Below, piece after piece: positions 36,755 to 45,054 of a DNA stretch of 64,000 nucleotides. The translations under genes and the position numbers were made by a program. The stretch lies in contig NZ_FOHX01000010.1 in the NCBI RefSeq assembly GCF_900111685.1, positions 62,001-126,000 of the forward strand, written 5' to 3'. Every line of letters starts with the position of its first letter. Within the stretch, counting starts at the first letter, position 1. This DNA comes from Nonomuraea wenchangensis. Its GTDB lineage: Bacteria; Actinomycetota; Actinomycetes; Streptosporangiales; Streptosporangiaceae. The notes below the pieces were generated by a model. It saw only the letters and a program-made list of their open reading frames with translations. It made no database searches and was not told the origin of the DNA.

Positions 36755-37642
36755 ATGAACGCCATCACGTTCGATCACGTCAGCAAGCACTACGGGGACG
36801 TGCTCGCCGTCGACGACCTCTCCCTCGCCATCGAACCCGGCTCGACCGTCGCGCTCCTCGGCCCCAACGGCGCCGGCAAGTCCACCTCCATCAACCTGCT
36901 GCTCGGCCTGCTGCGCCCGAGCTCCGGCCAGGTCACCGTGCACGGCCGCGCGCCGGACGCGGCCGTACGCGACGGCGAGATGGGCGCCATGCTCCAGCAC
37001 GGCACGCTCATCCCCGAGCTGACCGTGAAGGAGCTCGTGGACCTCGTCCGCCGGCTCTACCCGCGCCCGCTGCCCCTCGACGACATCCTGCGCCTGGCCG
37101 ACCTGACCGAGCTGGCCGGCCGCCGGGCGAACAAGCTGTCCGGCGGCCAGTCCCAGCGCGTGCGCTTCGCCCTGGCCGTCGCCGGCGCTCCGAAGATCCT
37201 GCTGCTGGACGAGCCGACCGCGGCCATGGACGTGGAGTCCCGGCTGCGCTTCTGGGCCGCCATGCACGACTACGCCGCCGGCGGGCGTACGGTGCTGTTC
37301 GCCACCCACTACCTGGAGGAGGCCGACGCCCACGCCGACCGGGTGGTCGTCATCGCCCGCGGCCGGCTGGCCGCCGACGGCACCGCCGCCGAGATCAAGG
37401 CCGGGGCGGGCGGCCAGATCGTCCGCTTCGCCCTCGGCTCGCAGCCCGCGGCCGGCCTCGACCGGCTGCCGGGCGTGACCTCCGTCGAGATCGCCGACGG
37501 CGAGGTCACCCTCCACACCGGCGATCCCGACGCCACCCTGAACGGGCTGTACCGAGGCACCACGCTCGACGTACGGCACGTGCGGCTGTCCGGCGCCGAC
37601 CTCGAAGCCGCCTTCCTCGCCCTCACCCGGGAGCCCTCCTGA
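36755..37642 (+). CDS. ABC transporter ATP-binding protein
   Basis: 295 aa. Walker A GPNGAGKSTSIN, signature NKLSGGQSQRVRFAL, Walker B LLLDEPTAAMDVESR, H-loop ATHYLEEAD. ATG at 36755 precedes the conserved ITFDHVSKHYGDVLAVDDLS. One-base overlap with the permease. With permease, kinase and regulator downstream it forms a bacitracin- or lantibiotic-type (YvfRSTU-like) export and sensing unit; the compound is unknown. Confidence 0.93.
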   Translation: MNAITFDHVSKHYGDVLAVDDLSLAIEPGSTVALLGPNGAGKSTSINLLLGLLRPSSGQVTVHGRAPDAAVRDGEMGAMLQHGTLIPELTVKELVDLVRRLYPRPLPLDDILRLADLTELAGRRANKLSGGQSQRVRFALAVAGAPKILLLDEPTAAMDVESRLRFWAAMHDYAAGGRTVLFATHYLEEADAHADRVVVIARGRLAADGTAAEIKAGAGGQIVRFALGSQPAAGLDRLPGVTSVEIADGEVTLHTGDPDATLNGLYRGTTLDVRHVRLSGADLEAAFLALTREPS

Positions 37643-38376
37643 TGCTCTACTACGCCAGGACCGAGACGCTGCGCATGCTGCGCAACCGGCGCTACCTCAT
37701 CTTCGTGGTGGCCTTCCCCGTCCTCCTCTACCTGATCAATGCCAACATCTACGGCGAGCAGACCGACGCCGGCGGCGTCAGCTACGCGGTGATCCTCATG
37801 GTGTCGATGGCGGCCTACGGGGGCCTGGCATCGTCCATGATGAGCTCCGCCGTGCCCTGGGCCACCGAGCGGCAGTCGGGCTGGCTGCGCCAGCTCCAGA
37901 TCACCCCGCTGCCCGGCTGGGCGATCATCGTCACCAAGCTGGCGACCGCGCTGCTGCTCGTGCTGCCGTCGCTGCTGCTGGTCAGCGTCGTCGCCATCGT
38001 GCAGCAGGGCGTGTCGATGCCGCCCGCGCGGTGGGCGGGGCTGCTGCTGGCGATGTGGCTGGGCACGATCCCGTTCATCGCGCTCGGGCTGGCCATCGGC
38101 TCGGCGCTGTCGCCCGACGCCGCCCAGCCGGCCGCCATGATCTGCATGTTCGCCCTGGCCATCGCCGGCGGGCTGTGGTTCCCGCCGGAGATCTTCGGCA
38201 CCACGATGAAGGCCGTCGCCGAGGTCACCCCGTCCTACCACTACGCGGCACTCGGCTGGAGCGTGGCGGGCGGTCACGGGCTCGGGCTCGCCGACGTCCT
38301 GGTCGTCGCCGCCTGGGGGGTGGTGCTCGGCCTCGCCGCCGCCTTCCTCTACCGCCGGGCTACAGTGCGGGCATGA
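37642..38376 (+). CDS. ABC-2 type transporter permease
   Basis: 244 aa, six membrane segments (RYLIFVVAFPVLLYLI, YAVILMVSMAAYGGLASSM and others), with the WATERQSGWLRQLQITPLPG loop typical of this group. Partner of the preceding ATPase; ATGA overlap with the histidine kinase. Confidence 0.9.
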   Translation: MLYYARTETLRMLRNRRYLIFVVAFPVLLYLINANIYGEQTDAGGVSYAVILMVSMAAYGGLASSMMSSAVPWATERQSGWLRQLQITPLPGWAIIVTKLATALLLVLPSLLLVSVVAIVQQGVSMPPARWAGLLLAMWLGTIPFIALGLAIGSALSPDAAQPAAMICMFALAIAGGLWFPPEIFGTTMKAVAEVTPSYHYAALGWSVAGGHGLGLADVLVVAAWGVVLGLAAAFLYRRATVRA

Positions 38377-39491
38377 GCTTCGCCGAGCGGATCAGCTTCG
38401 GCGGGGAGGACGACCGGCCCTCGCTCCGGCGGCGGCTGCTCGGCCTGTCCGTCGGGCTGGTCTACCTGGTCTTCCCCGTCGCGGAGATCGTGACCGGCGC
38501 GATCACCGGCGTCCGCGCGGTCTGGGCGGGGGCGGTGCTGGCGGCGTTCGTCGTGCTGTTCCTGGCCACGGTCGTGAGCGCCCGGAGCTTCCTGGAACGG
38601 GGGCGGTGGACGTACCCGCTGCTCGCGCTCACCACCGCGGTTGGGGTCACCGGCGCGCTGGTCTTCGGCGGCTCCTTCCTCAGCATGCCGGTCTACAGCG
38701 TCGTGCTGTGCGGGTTCACGCTGCCGGCCGCGGCGGCGCTGCTCGCCATGCTCGCCAACCTGGGCCTGCTGGTCGGCGGCGGCCTGCTCCACCACAGCTC
38801 GCCCGAGACCATCATCATCCTCGGGCTGCAGGTGGTGACGCTCGGCGTGCTGTTCATCAGCGTGCGCAACACCCGGGGGCTGACCGTCAAACTGCACCGG
38901 GCGCAGGGCGAGGTGGCCCGGCTGGCCGCCACCGAGGAACGGCTGCGCATCGCCCGCGACCTGCACGACCTGCTCGGCCACAGCCTGTCGCTGATCGCGC
39001 TCAAGAGCGAGCTGGCGGGGCGGCTGGCCGAGGGCGCGCCCGAGGTGCAGCGCGAGGTCAGGGACATCGAGTCGGTCGCCAGGAAGGCGCTGTCGGAGGT
39101 ACGCGAGGCCGTCACCGGCTACCGGCGGCGCGGCCTGGTCGAGGAGCTCGACAACGCCAGGTCCGTGCTGGCGGCGGCCGGCGTGCGGGCCCGCGTGCAG
39201 GTGTCGGGCACGCCCCTGCCGGAGCCGGTCGAGGGCCTGCTGGCCTGGGCGGTGCGCGAGGGCACCACGAACGTCGTACGCCACGCGCGGGCCGGCCGCT
39301 GCGAGATCAAGGTGACGTACGAGGACGGGCTGGCCGTCCTGGAGGTCGCCGACGACGGGCGCGGCAAGGAGCCCGTCCTCATGGGCAGCGGCCTGTCGGG
39401 GCTGAACGAGCGGGCCGTCGAGGCGGGCGGCGCGATGGCGGCGGGACCGGGCCCGCGCGGGTTCCGGCTGCGGGTGGAGGTGCCGGCGTGA
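38373..39491 (+). CDS. Sensor histidine kinase (HisKA_3, DesK-like)
   Basis: 372 aa. Four to five N-terminal membrane segments, then DHp helix ERLRIARDLHDLLGHSLSLIALK (phospho-His in RDLHD) and a HATPase domain with N-box EGTTNVVRHA, ADDGRG and GSGLSGLNERA. No extracytoplasmic domain is visible, so the signal may be within the membrane or come from the transporter. Coupled to the permease and the response regulator. Confidence 0.94.
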   Translation: MSFAERISFGGEDDRPSLRRRLLGLSVGLVYLVFPVAEIVTGAITGVRAVWAGAVLAAFVVLFLATVVSARSFLERGRWTYPLLALTTAVGVTGALVFGGSFLSMPVYSVVLCGFTLPAAAALLAMLANLGLLVGGGLLHHSSPETIIILGLQVVTLGVLFISVRNTRGLTVKLHRAQGEVARLAATEERLRIARDLHDLLGHSLSLIALKSELAGRLAEGAPEVQREVRDIESVARKALSEVREAVTGYRRRGLVEELDNARSVLAAAGVRARVQVSGTPLPEPVEGLLAWAVREGTTNVVRHARAGRCEIKVTYEDGLAVLEVADDGRGKEPVLMGSGLSGLNERAVEAGGAMAAGPGPRGFRLRVEVPA

Positions 39492-40093
39492 TCCGGGTGG
39501 TGCTGGCCGAGGACCAGGGCATGGTACGGGGCGCGCTGGCGTCCCTGCTCAACCTGGAGCCCGACATCGAGGTGGTCGGCGAGGCCGCCGACGGCGCGGA
39601 GGCGGCCGAGGTCGTCGCCCGCGCCCGGCCCGACATCGTGCTGCTCGACATCGAGATGCCCGGCACCGACGGCCTGGCCGCCGCCGCGACCATCACCCGG
39701 CGCACGCCCGGCTGCCGGGTGATGATCCTGACCACGTTCGGGCGGCCCGGCTACCTGCGCACCGCGATGGAGGCGGGCGCGGTCGCCTTCCTCGTCAAGG
39801 ACAGCCCGGCCAGGGAGCTGGCGGCGGCCATCCGGCGCGTGCACGCGGGGGAGCGGGTCATCGACCCCGGCCTGGCCGCGGCGGCGCTCAGCGCGGGGCC
39901 CAACCCGCTGTCGGGGCGCGAGCGCGACGTGCTGTCCGCCGCGGCGGACGGCTCCACCATCGGCGACATCGCCGAGCGGCTGCACCTGTCGGAGGGCACC
40001 GTGCGCAACTACCTGTCCTCGGCGATCCAGAAGACCCACGCCCGCAACCGCATCGAGGCCGTGCAGCGGGCCCGTACGCAGGGCTGGGTCTAG
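39488..40093 (+). CDS. Response regulator, NarL/LuxR type
   Basis: 201 aa from GTG 39488 (GTGA overlap). Receiver domain with acidic pocket AEDQ, phospho-acceptor Asp in IVLLDIEMPGTDG, and Lys in FLVKDSPA; C-terminal LuxR HTH SGRERDVLSAAADGSTIGDIAERLHLSEGTVRNYLS. DesR-like partner of the kinase. Its stop codon shares a CTAG (40090-40093) with the stop of the convergent EAL-CBS gene. Confidence 0.95.
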   Translation: MIRVVLAEDQGMVRGALASLLNLEPDIEVVGEAADGAEAAEVVARARPDIVLLDIEMPGTDGLAAAATITRRTPGCRVMILTTFGRPGYLRTAMEAGAVAFLVKDSPARELAAAIRRVHAGERVIDPGLAAAALSAGPNPLSGRERDVLSAAADGSTIGDIAERLHLSEGTVRNYLSSAIQKTHARNRIEAVQRARTQGWV

Positions 40094-41181
40094 CGCGTCA
40101 TGGAGGTGACCTCCCTGATGAGGTCCGAGACGCGGACGATGCCGAGGCAGCGGTTCATCTCGTCGGTCACCACCAGGTCGTCGTAGACGCGGCCGGCGTC
40201 CCTGCTGGCCGCCTGCACCGCGGCGATCGCCGGAGTGGTGCGCGGCACCGTACGCGGCGGGTCGGCCAGGCGCCGCGCGGGCTTCTGACTGTGCAGGGCG
40301 TGGCCGAACCGGGCGGCGAACGACAGCAGGAAACGGCCGCGGTCCAGGCTGCCCTGGGGGCGCTGGTACTCGTCCACCAGGATCACGCTGGTGATCGTCG
40401 GCTCGTGGCCGAAGGCGGCGACGGCCTCCTCCGCCCTGGCCTCGGCGGGCAGCGTCACCGCGGGGATCAGCAGCTCCTGCACGCGGGGGCCGAGCAGGGC
40501 GGCGCCGGGGCCGGGGTCGGTGACCGGGAGCGGGACGCGTACCTTGCCGTCGGGGCCGGGGGCCAGCAGGGGGCCGTGCGCGAGGCGTACGCCGAGGCCG
40601 CGGACCGTCGCCGCCTGACTCTCGCGTTCGACGCCGGGCGCCATCACGTGCGCGCCGATCCCGCGGGCCAGCGTCACCACCGACCGGGCGACGCTGGTCG
40701 CGCGGTGGTCGCCGGGGACGCGCGCGACCAGCTCCGGGGCCAGCGCCACCAGGTACGGCGAGACGTCCGCGGCCAGCTCCGGCGAGGGCCCGTTGGAGCC
40801 CACGTCGGCGAGGCCGAGCAGGTAGCCGATCGTGCGCAGCCCGTTGAGCGCGACCTTGAGCAGCGGCTGGTCCTGCTCGTAGCAGGTCCCGGTGAGCAGC
40901 AGGATCGCCTCGCGCGGGTGCCGCCCCGCCCGGCGCAGGGCCTCGTGCAGCGGGGTCAGGGCGCCCGCGCCCGACAGCACGACGTGGACGGGCAGCTCCA
41001 GCATCATCGGCAGCGGGGTCGCCCGGAGCTCGCCCGAAGGGTCCACGCCGGCGCCATGGGCGATGATCGCCCCCGTGTCGAGATCCACGAGGGGGCTGGT
41101 GAGCAGGGAGGTCGCCACGAGGACAGGATCCGGCGGAACCCGCACGCCACATAAGACCCGCGAAACAGATTTAACCGTCAT
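40090..41181 (-). CDS. Degenerate EAL-domain protein with CBS domains
   Basis: 363 aa from ATG 41181 (AAGGGG before it). The first ~220 residues follow the EAL fold: SPLVDLDTGAIIAHGAGV at the start and VMAPGVERESQAATVRGLGVRLAHGPLLAPG near the end. The catalytic EAL triplet and most metal ligands are missing, so c-di-GMP hydrolysis is unlikely and c-di-GMP or nucleotide sensing is possible. The C-terminal ~110 residues look like a CBS pair (ILVDEYQRPQGSLDRGRFL, DDLVVTDEMNRCLGIVRVSDLIRE). Convergent with the response regulator. Confidence 0.75.
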   Translation of the reverse strand: MTVKSVSRVLCGVRVPPDPVLVATSLLTSPLVDLDTGAIIAHGAGVDPSGELRATPLPMMLELPVHVVLSGAGALTPLHEALRRAGRHPREAILLLTGTCYEQDQPLLKVALNGLRTIGYLLGLADVGSNGPSPELAADVSPYLVALAPELVARVPGDHRATSVARSVVTLARGIGAHVMAPGVERESQAATVRGLGVRLAHGPLLAPGPDGKVRVPLPVTDPGPGAALLGPRVQELLIPAVTLPAEARAEEAVAAFGHEPTITSVILVDEYQRPQGSLDRGRFLLSFAARFGHALHSQKPARRLADPPRTVPRTTPAIAAVQAASRDAGRVYDDLVVTDEMNRCLGIVRVSDLIREVTSMTR

Positions 41182-41263
41182 TTCCCCTTGAGTTGTCCCG
41201 GGCCGCATCCCCGGCCCCATCCCCGGCCCCGTCGCCCGGGAGCTGTCGGCTAGCCTTCGAGGC

Positions 41264-41929
41264 ATGAGCGGGCGTCCGGCTAAGGGTGGGGGCCGGTGGG
41301 TGGTGGTGCCGCCGGGGCGGGTGCATCCGTGGATCGACGGGTTCGCCGAGCGGCACGGGCCCTTCACGGCGAGCGGCGACGGGCACGTGGTCCGGCTGCG
41401 GGCCCGCGACGGCGCCCTGGCCGAGCTGCACGTGCCGTTCCCGCCGATGGCCGCCGGGCCGCCGCACGTCAGCGGGCTCGTCGCGCACGTACGGGCCGAG
41501 CGCCGGGTGGGGGTGTTCCTCGTCCGGCTCGGCGGCTACGCGGCCGGCGTCTTCCACGGCGACGAGCTGCTGGCCTCGAAGGTCGGCTCGCGGCTGGTCC
41601 AGGGGCGTACGGCGGCGGGGGGCTGGTCGCAGCAGCGCTTCGCCCGGCGGCGGCGCAACCAGGCGAGCCGGGCCGGCGACGACGCCGTTGAGACGGCGGT
41701 GCGGGTGCTGTCGCCGCACCTGGGGGAGCTGGAGGCCGTCGTGCTCGGGGGCGACCGGCGGGCGATGGACGCGCTGCGCCGCGACCGGCGGCTCGCGCCC
41801 CTGCTGGCACTGGAAGCCCAGCCGTTCCTCGTGGTGCCCGACCCACGGCTTGCCGTACTCCGCGACACCCCGGCCACCTTCCGCGCAGTCCGCGTCCGAG
41901 TGGTAGACCACGAACCTCCGCCCGCTTGA
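41264..41929 (+). CDS. acVLRF1-type release factor (peptidyl-tRNA hydrolase of ribosome rescue)
   Basis: 221 aa. Actinobacterial member of the Vms1/eRF1-like family. The key block is GGWSQQRFARRRRNQ at residues 119-133, in which the GG-x-SQ segment carries the proposed catalytic Gln. The family acts on stalled 50S-peptidyl-tRNA complexes. The N-terminal part (RWVVVPPGRVHPWIDGFAERHG) is also typical. Monocistronic; divergent from the EAL-CBS gene across a spacer with short CATCCCCGGCCC repeats. Confidence 0.85.
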   Translation: MSGRPAKGGGRWVVVPPGRVHPWIDGFAERHGPFTASGDGHVVRLRARDGALAELHVPFPPMAAGPPHVSGLVAHVRAERRVGVFLVRLGGYAAGVFHGDELLASKVGSRLVQGRTAAGGWSQQRFARRRRNQASRAGDDAVETAVRVLSPHLGELEAVVLGGDRRAMDALRRDRRLAPLLALEAQPFLVVPDPRLAVLRDTPATFRAVRVRVVDHEPPPA

Positions 41930-42162
41930 GCCTCCGTTCCCGTCTGGGACTGCCGCGTTCTGGGGCGGCCCAGTCTGGGAGGGTCCCGTGGAGTGGGCCT
42001 CGCCTGGGGGGCTGCCTGAGCCGGTCGCCTGGGGTGGTCCGTCCGGGGTCCATTTCCCAGCGCACCCGCTTGAGGAGACCCGCCTGAGTCGGCCTACCTG
42101 AAGTGGCCGGCCCGAGGTGGTCCGCCTGGGTCCACCCCATCCCAGCCCGCCACCCGCGTGCG
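41930..42162. repeat. Degenerate G-rich repeats in a convergent spacer
   Basis: This 233-base stretch between two convergent genes contains eight or so loose copies of a GCCTGGG-x-(T/G)GG(T/C)C motif spaced 15-35 bases apart. No gene or RNA is recognisable. Origin unknown; it may be decayed coding sequence. Confidence 0.4.
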
Positions 42163-42987
42163 TCAGGGCGTCGTTGTGAAGGTGGTTCGGTGGTCGGTGA
42201 GGAAGTCGTCCAGGGTGCGGGGCGGTCGGCCGGTGATGGCCTCGACCTCGGTCGTGGTGGGCGCCCAGCGGCCGTCGCCCGTCTCGGCCATCAGCGCGGC
42301 CAGGTCCGTGGCGAACGGCGCCGGCATGCCCTGTCGCTCCAGGTGGGCGGCCATCTTGGGCACCGGGAGGTCCACGTACCGGATGGGACGGCCGAGGGCG
42401 GCGCTGACGCGTTCGGCGATGCGCTCGTGCGGCAGCGACTCGGGCCCGGTGAGCACGTGGTCGCGCCCCGGCCCGGCCGGGCGGGTGAGCAGCGCGGCGG
42501 CCACGTCGGCGATGTCCCTGGCGTCGATGTAGTTGACCGGTCCCGGCCCGTACGAGCCGTACATGCGCCCGTCCCGGACCTCGCCCGGCAGGTTCTGCAT
42601 GAACCCGGTCGGCTGCAGGATCGCGTACGGCACGCCGGACGCCCGCAGGTGCTCGTCCACCTCGCCGTGCATGCCACCCCCGAGCAGCCCTCCGGGACGG
42701 GCACCCCGTACGGAGACCGTGACCACCTGGGCGACGCCCGCCCGCGCCGCGAGGTCGATGACGGCCCGGTGGGCCGAGGCGAAGCCGGGCCAGAGCGAGC
42801 TGTTGAGAAACAGCCGGTCGCCGGGCGACAGCAACGCGCCGATGGTCTCGGGCCGCTCGAGGTCGGCGAGCGCGTACGGGCACGGCAGGTCGGCGGGCCG
42901 GCGGACGGCGGCGAGCACGTCGTGCCCGGCCAGCTGCCCGGCCAGTGCCCGCCCGATGGTGCCCGTGGCCCCGGTGATGACGATCAT
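42163..42987 (-). CDS. NAD(P)-binding SDR, NmrA/atypical type
   Basis: 274 aa. Rossmann motif VITGATGTIGRALAGQL at the N-terminus, GVPYAILQPTGFMQNL, and DARDIADVAAALLT, all NmrA-like or QOR2-like features. Likely an NADPH-dependent reductase or redox sensor; substrate unknown. ATG at 42987 with AGGAGA upstream. Divergent from the TetR gene, which probably represses it through the large inverted repeat between them. Confidence 0.85.
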   Translation of the reverse strand: MIVITGATGTIGRALAGQLAGHDVLAAVRRPADLPCPYALADLERPETIGALLSPGDRLFLNSSLWPGFASAHRAVIDLAARAGVAQVVTVSVRGARPGGLLGGGMHGEVDEHLRASGVPYAILQPTGFMQNLPGEVRDGRMYGSYGPGPVNYIDARDIADVAAALLTRPAGPGRDHVLTGPESLPHERIAERVSAALGRPIRYVDLPVPKMAAHLERQGMPAPFATDLAALMAETGDGRWAPTTTEVEAITGRPPRTLDDFLTDHRTTFTTTP

Positions 42988-43001
42988 GAGGTCTCCTAAG
43001 C

Positions 43002-43055
43002 GGACGATCAGATTCCGGTTGGCCGCACGGTACACTAACCGGAATCTGATCGTCC
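43002..43055. promoter_or_regulatory. Perfect 19-bp inverted repeat operator between SDR and TetR genes
   Basis: GGACGATCAGATTCCGGTT (43002-43020) is repeated as its exact reverse complement at 43037-43055 around a 16-base centre that contains TACACT, a possible -10 for the TetR gene. The symmetry places one arm near each gene start, as expected for one regulator controlling both promoters. Confidence 0.7.
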
Positions 43056-43087
43056 ACTTGATCGACCGGAGGAGAGGGGAGACGCCG

Positions 43088-43663
43088 GTGCGCGCCGACG
43101 CGAGGCGAAACCTGGGCCGGATCGTCGAGGCCGCCGCCGCCGTCCTGGCCGAGCGCGGCGTCAACGCGCCCATGGAGGTCATCGCCCGGCGCGCGGGGGT
43201 CGGCGTCGGCACCCTCTACCGCCGCTTCCCCGACCGCCAGGCCCTGCTCGCCGCCGTCGGCGACCACTACGTGCACAGCATGGCGGAGGCCCTCGACCAG
43301 GCCGCGGACGAGGCGGCCGACGCCTGGAGCGCGATCCGCGCCTTCGTCTCCTGGGCGGCCGAGCCGGGCCGGGCCGCGCTCGCGACCGCCCTGGCCGCGC
43401 TGCCCGACGAGGCGTACACCGGCAGGGACGGGTTCGCGCGGACGCGGGACGGCTGGCTGGAGCGGTTCGGCGAGCTCGTGGGCCGGGCGCAGGAGGACGG
43501 CGCGATGCGCCGGGACGTCGGCGTCGAGGACCTCGTCCACCTGCTGAACGTCTTCACCTGCCACCCCGACCGGCTGCCCGCCCCCGTCGCCGCCGACCCC
43601 GGCCGTTACCTGCGGCTCATGCTGGACGGCATGAGGGCGGAGGGGGCGACCGTGCCCCTGTGA
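43088..43663 (+). CDS. TetR-family transcriptional regulator
   Basis: 191 aa from GTG 43088 (GGGGAG upstream). HTH MEVIARRAGVGVGTLYRRFPDRQALLAAVGDHY near residues 32-64; C-terminal domain of the SCO4850/TetR_C type. Presumed repressor of itself and of the divergent SDR gene, whose product may act on the inducing compound. Confidence 0.9.
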   Translation: MRADARRNLGRIVEAAAAVLAERGVNAPMEVIARRAGVGVGTLYRRFPDRQALLAAVGDHYVHSMAEALDQAADEAADAWSAIRAFVSWAAEPGRAALATALAALPDEAYTGRDGFARTRDGWLERFGELVGRAQEDGAMRRDVGVEDLVHLLNVFTCHPDRLPAPVAADPGRYLRLMLDGMRAEGATVPL

Positions 43664-43676
43664 CCGTTTTGAGCTA

Positions 43677-43714
43677 TTGAGACGATTCAAAAGAATCTTG
43701 ACCCCGGCTATGAT
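43677..43714 (+). promoter_or_regulatory. Promoter and LacI operator of lacI 2
   Basis: TTGAGACGATTCAA (43677-43690) is a LacI-type palindrome with a central CG. A possible promoter TTCAAA (43686-43691), 17 bases, TATGAT (43709-43714) overlaps it. The same operator sequence recurs before the rhamnogalacturonan operon at 44934. Confidence 0.6.
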
Positions 43715-43798
43715 GGGCCGAGTTCACCGTGGAGCTCCGTACGCGGACCACGTGAGAGCGGCGAATCATGCACCCGCAGCACGGCCTCGTGAGGATCG

Positions 43799-44818
43799 AT
43801 GGCGACCAGGAACATCAAGGAGGTCGCGCAGCTGGCGCGCGTCTCCGTGGGGACGGTGAGCAACGTGCTCAACCGCCCGGAGATCGTGTCACCGGCCACC
43901 CGCGAACGCGTCTTCGACGCGATCAAGAAACTCGGGTTCGTCCGCAACGAGGTGGCCCGCCACCTGCGGGTGGGCCGCAGCAGGACGGTCGGCCTCGTCG
44001 TGCTCGACGTGGCCAACCCCTTCTTCGTGGACGTGGCCCAGGGCGCCGAGTCGGTCGCCGAGGACCACGACACGATGGTGGTGCTGTGCAACAGCGCCGG
44101 CGACCCCGGCCGCGAGCGCCGCCACCTCGACCAGCTCGAACAGCAGCGGGTGATGGGCATCCTCATCACCCCGGTCGAGGCGGAGAACCCATGGCTGGAG
44201 GAGCTGGCCGCGCGCGGCACGCCGGTCGTGCTGGTCGACAGCCCGGCCACCGGGCTGCAGTGCTCGGTGGCGGTCGACGACCGGCTCGGCGGGCAGCTCG
44301 CCGGGGCCCACCTCGTCGAGCGCGGGCACCGGCGCGTGATGTTCGCCGGCGGCCCGATGTCGGTCAAACAGGTGGCCGACCGGCACGCGGGCGCCGAGGC
44401 GGCGATCGCCGCCACCGGCGGCGCCGTCGAGCTGCTGACCTGTACCGCGCCCGCGCTGACCGTGGCCGGCGGGCGGGCCATCGGGGAACGGGTGGCGGCG
44501 CTGCCGCCGGACGAGCGGCCCACGGCCGCCTTCTGCGCCAACGACATGATGGCCCTCGGCTTCCTGCAGGCGATGGCCGCGCACGGGCTGCGCGTGCCCG
44601 AGGACCTGGCCATCATCGGCTACGACGACATCGACTTCGCCGCGGCGGCGGCCGTGCCGCTGTCGTCCGTCAGGCAGCCGCGCGAACTGCTCGGCCGCAC
44701 CGCCATCGACCTGCTGCTCGAAGAGGTGGCCGACCCTGAGCAGCACCGGCACAGGCAGGTCATCTTCCAGCCGGACCTGGTGATCAGGGAGTCGAGCGCC
44801 CCGCGCCGCGATCCCTGA
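43799..44818 (+). CDS. LacI-family transcriptional regulator 2 (rhamnogalacturonan cluster)
   Basis: 339 aa. HTH IKEVAQLARVSVGTVSNVLNRPEIVSPATRERV with hinge VRNEVARHLRVG; ligand domain with FCANDMMALGFLQAMAAHGL and IIGYDDIDFAAAAAVPLSSVRQP. Located directly upstream of, and codirectional with, the rhamnogalacturonan operon; near-identical operators precede both, so it most likely represses itself and the operon. Confidence 0.93.
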   Translation: MATRNIKEVAQLARVSVGTVSNVLNRPEIVSPATRERVFDAIKKLGFVRNEVARHLRVGRSRTVGLVVLDVANPFFVDVAQGAESVAEDHDTMVVLCNSAGDPGRERRHLDQLEQQRVMGILITPVEAENPWLEELAARGTPVVLVDSPATGLQCSVAVDDRLGGQLAGAHLVERGHRRVMFAGGPMSVKQVADRHAGAEAAIAATGGAVELLTCTAPALTVAGGRAIGERVAALPPDERPTAAFCANDMMALGFLQAMAAHGLRVPEDLAIIGYDDIDFAAAAAVPLSSVRQPRELLGRTAIDLLLEEVADPEQHRHRQVIFQPDLVIRESSAPRRDP

Positions 44819-44927
44819 CGCCCGCCCCCGGTCACGGCCTCTCGCGCGCGCGACGGGCCGCGTCCGCGCATGCCCGTACGGCCCCCCGCCCTCACGACGA
44901 GGACCCGAATCTCCGCGAATCTCGTCA

Positions 44928-44956
44928 TTGACTTTGAGTCGATTCAACACTAATTT
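44928..44956 (+). promoter_or_regulatory. Promoter with embedded LacI operator for the rhamnogalacturonan operon
   Basis: TTGACT (44928-44933), 17 bases, TAATTT (44951-44956) is a good housekeeping promoter. The spacer is filled by TTGAGTCGATTCAA (44934-44947), which differs from the lacI 2 operator (43677-43690) at one base. Repressor bound here would cover the polymerase site. Confidence 0.7.
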
Positions 44957-44964
44957 CGCACCAA

Positions 44965-45002
44965 CCGCCGTTCACTCCCGTGTAACCGGGCAGGAACGGC
45001 GG
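44965..45002 (+). other. Hairpin at the 5' end of the rhamnogalacturonan operon transcript
   Basis: CCGCCGTT (44965-44972) pairs with AACGGCGG (44995-45002), with inner CCCG/CGGG. It begins at or just after the predicted start of transcription and may stabilise the mRNA. Confidence 0.45.
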
Positions 45003-45054
45003 CGCAACAGCCCACCCCCGTGTCGGGGCGGATGCCACGAGAAGGTGGTGCCGG

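Noticed and set aside
41171..43690. 839-codon minus-strand frame spanning several genes
   Set aside because: Reads through SDR, acVLRF1 and EAL-CBS in wrong frames; contains no recognisable domain.
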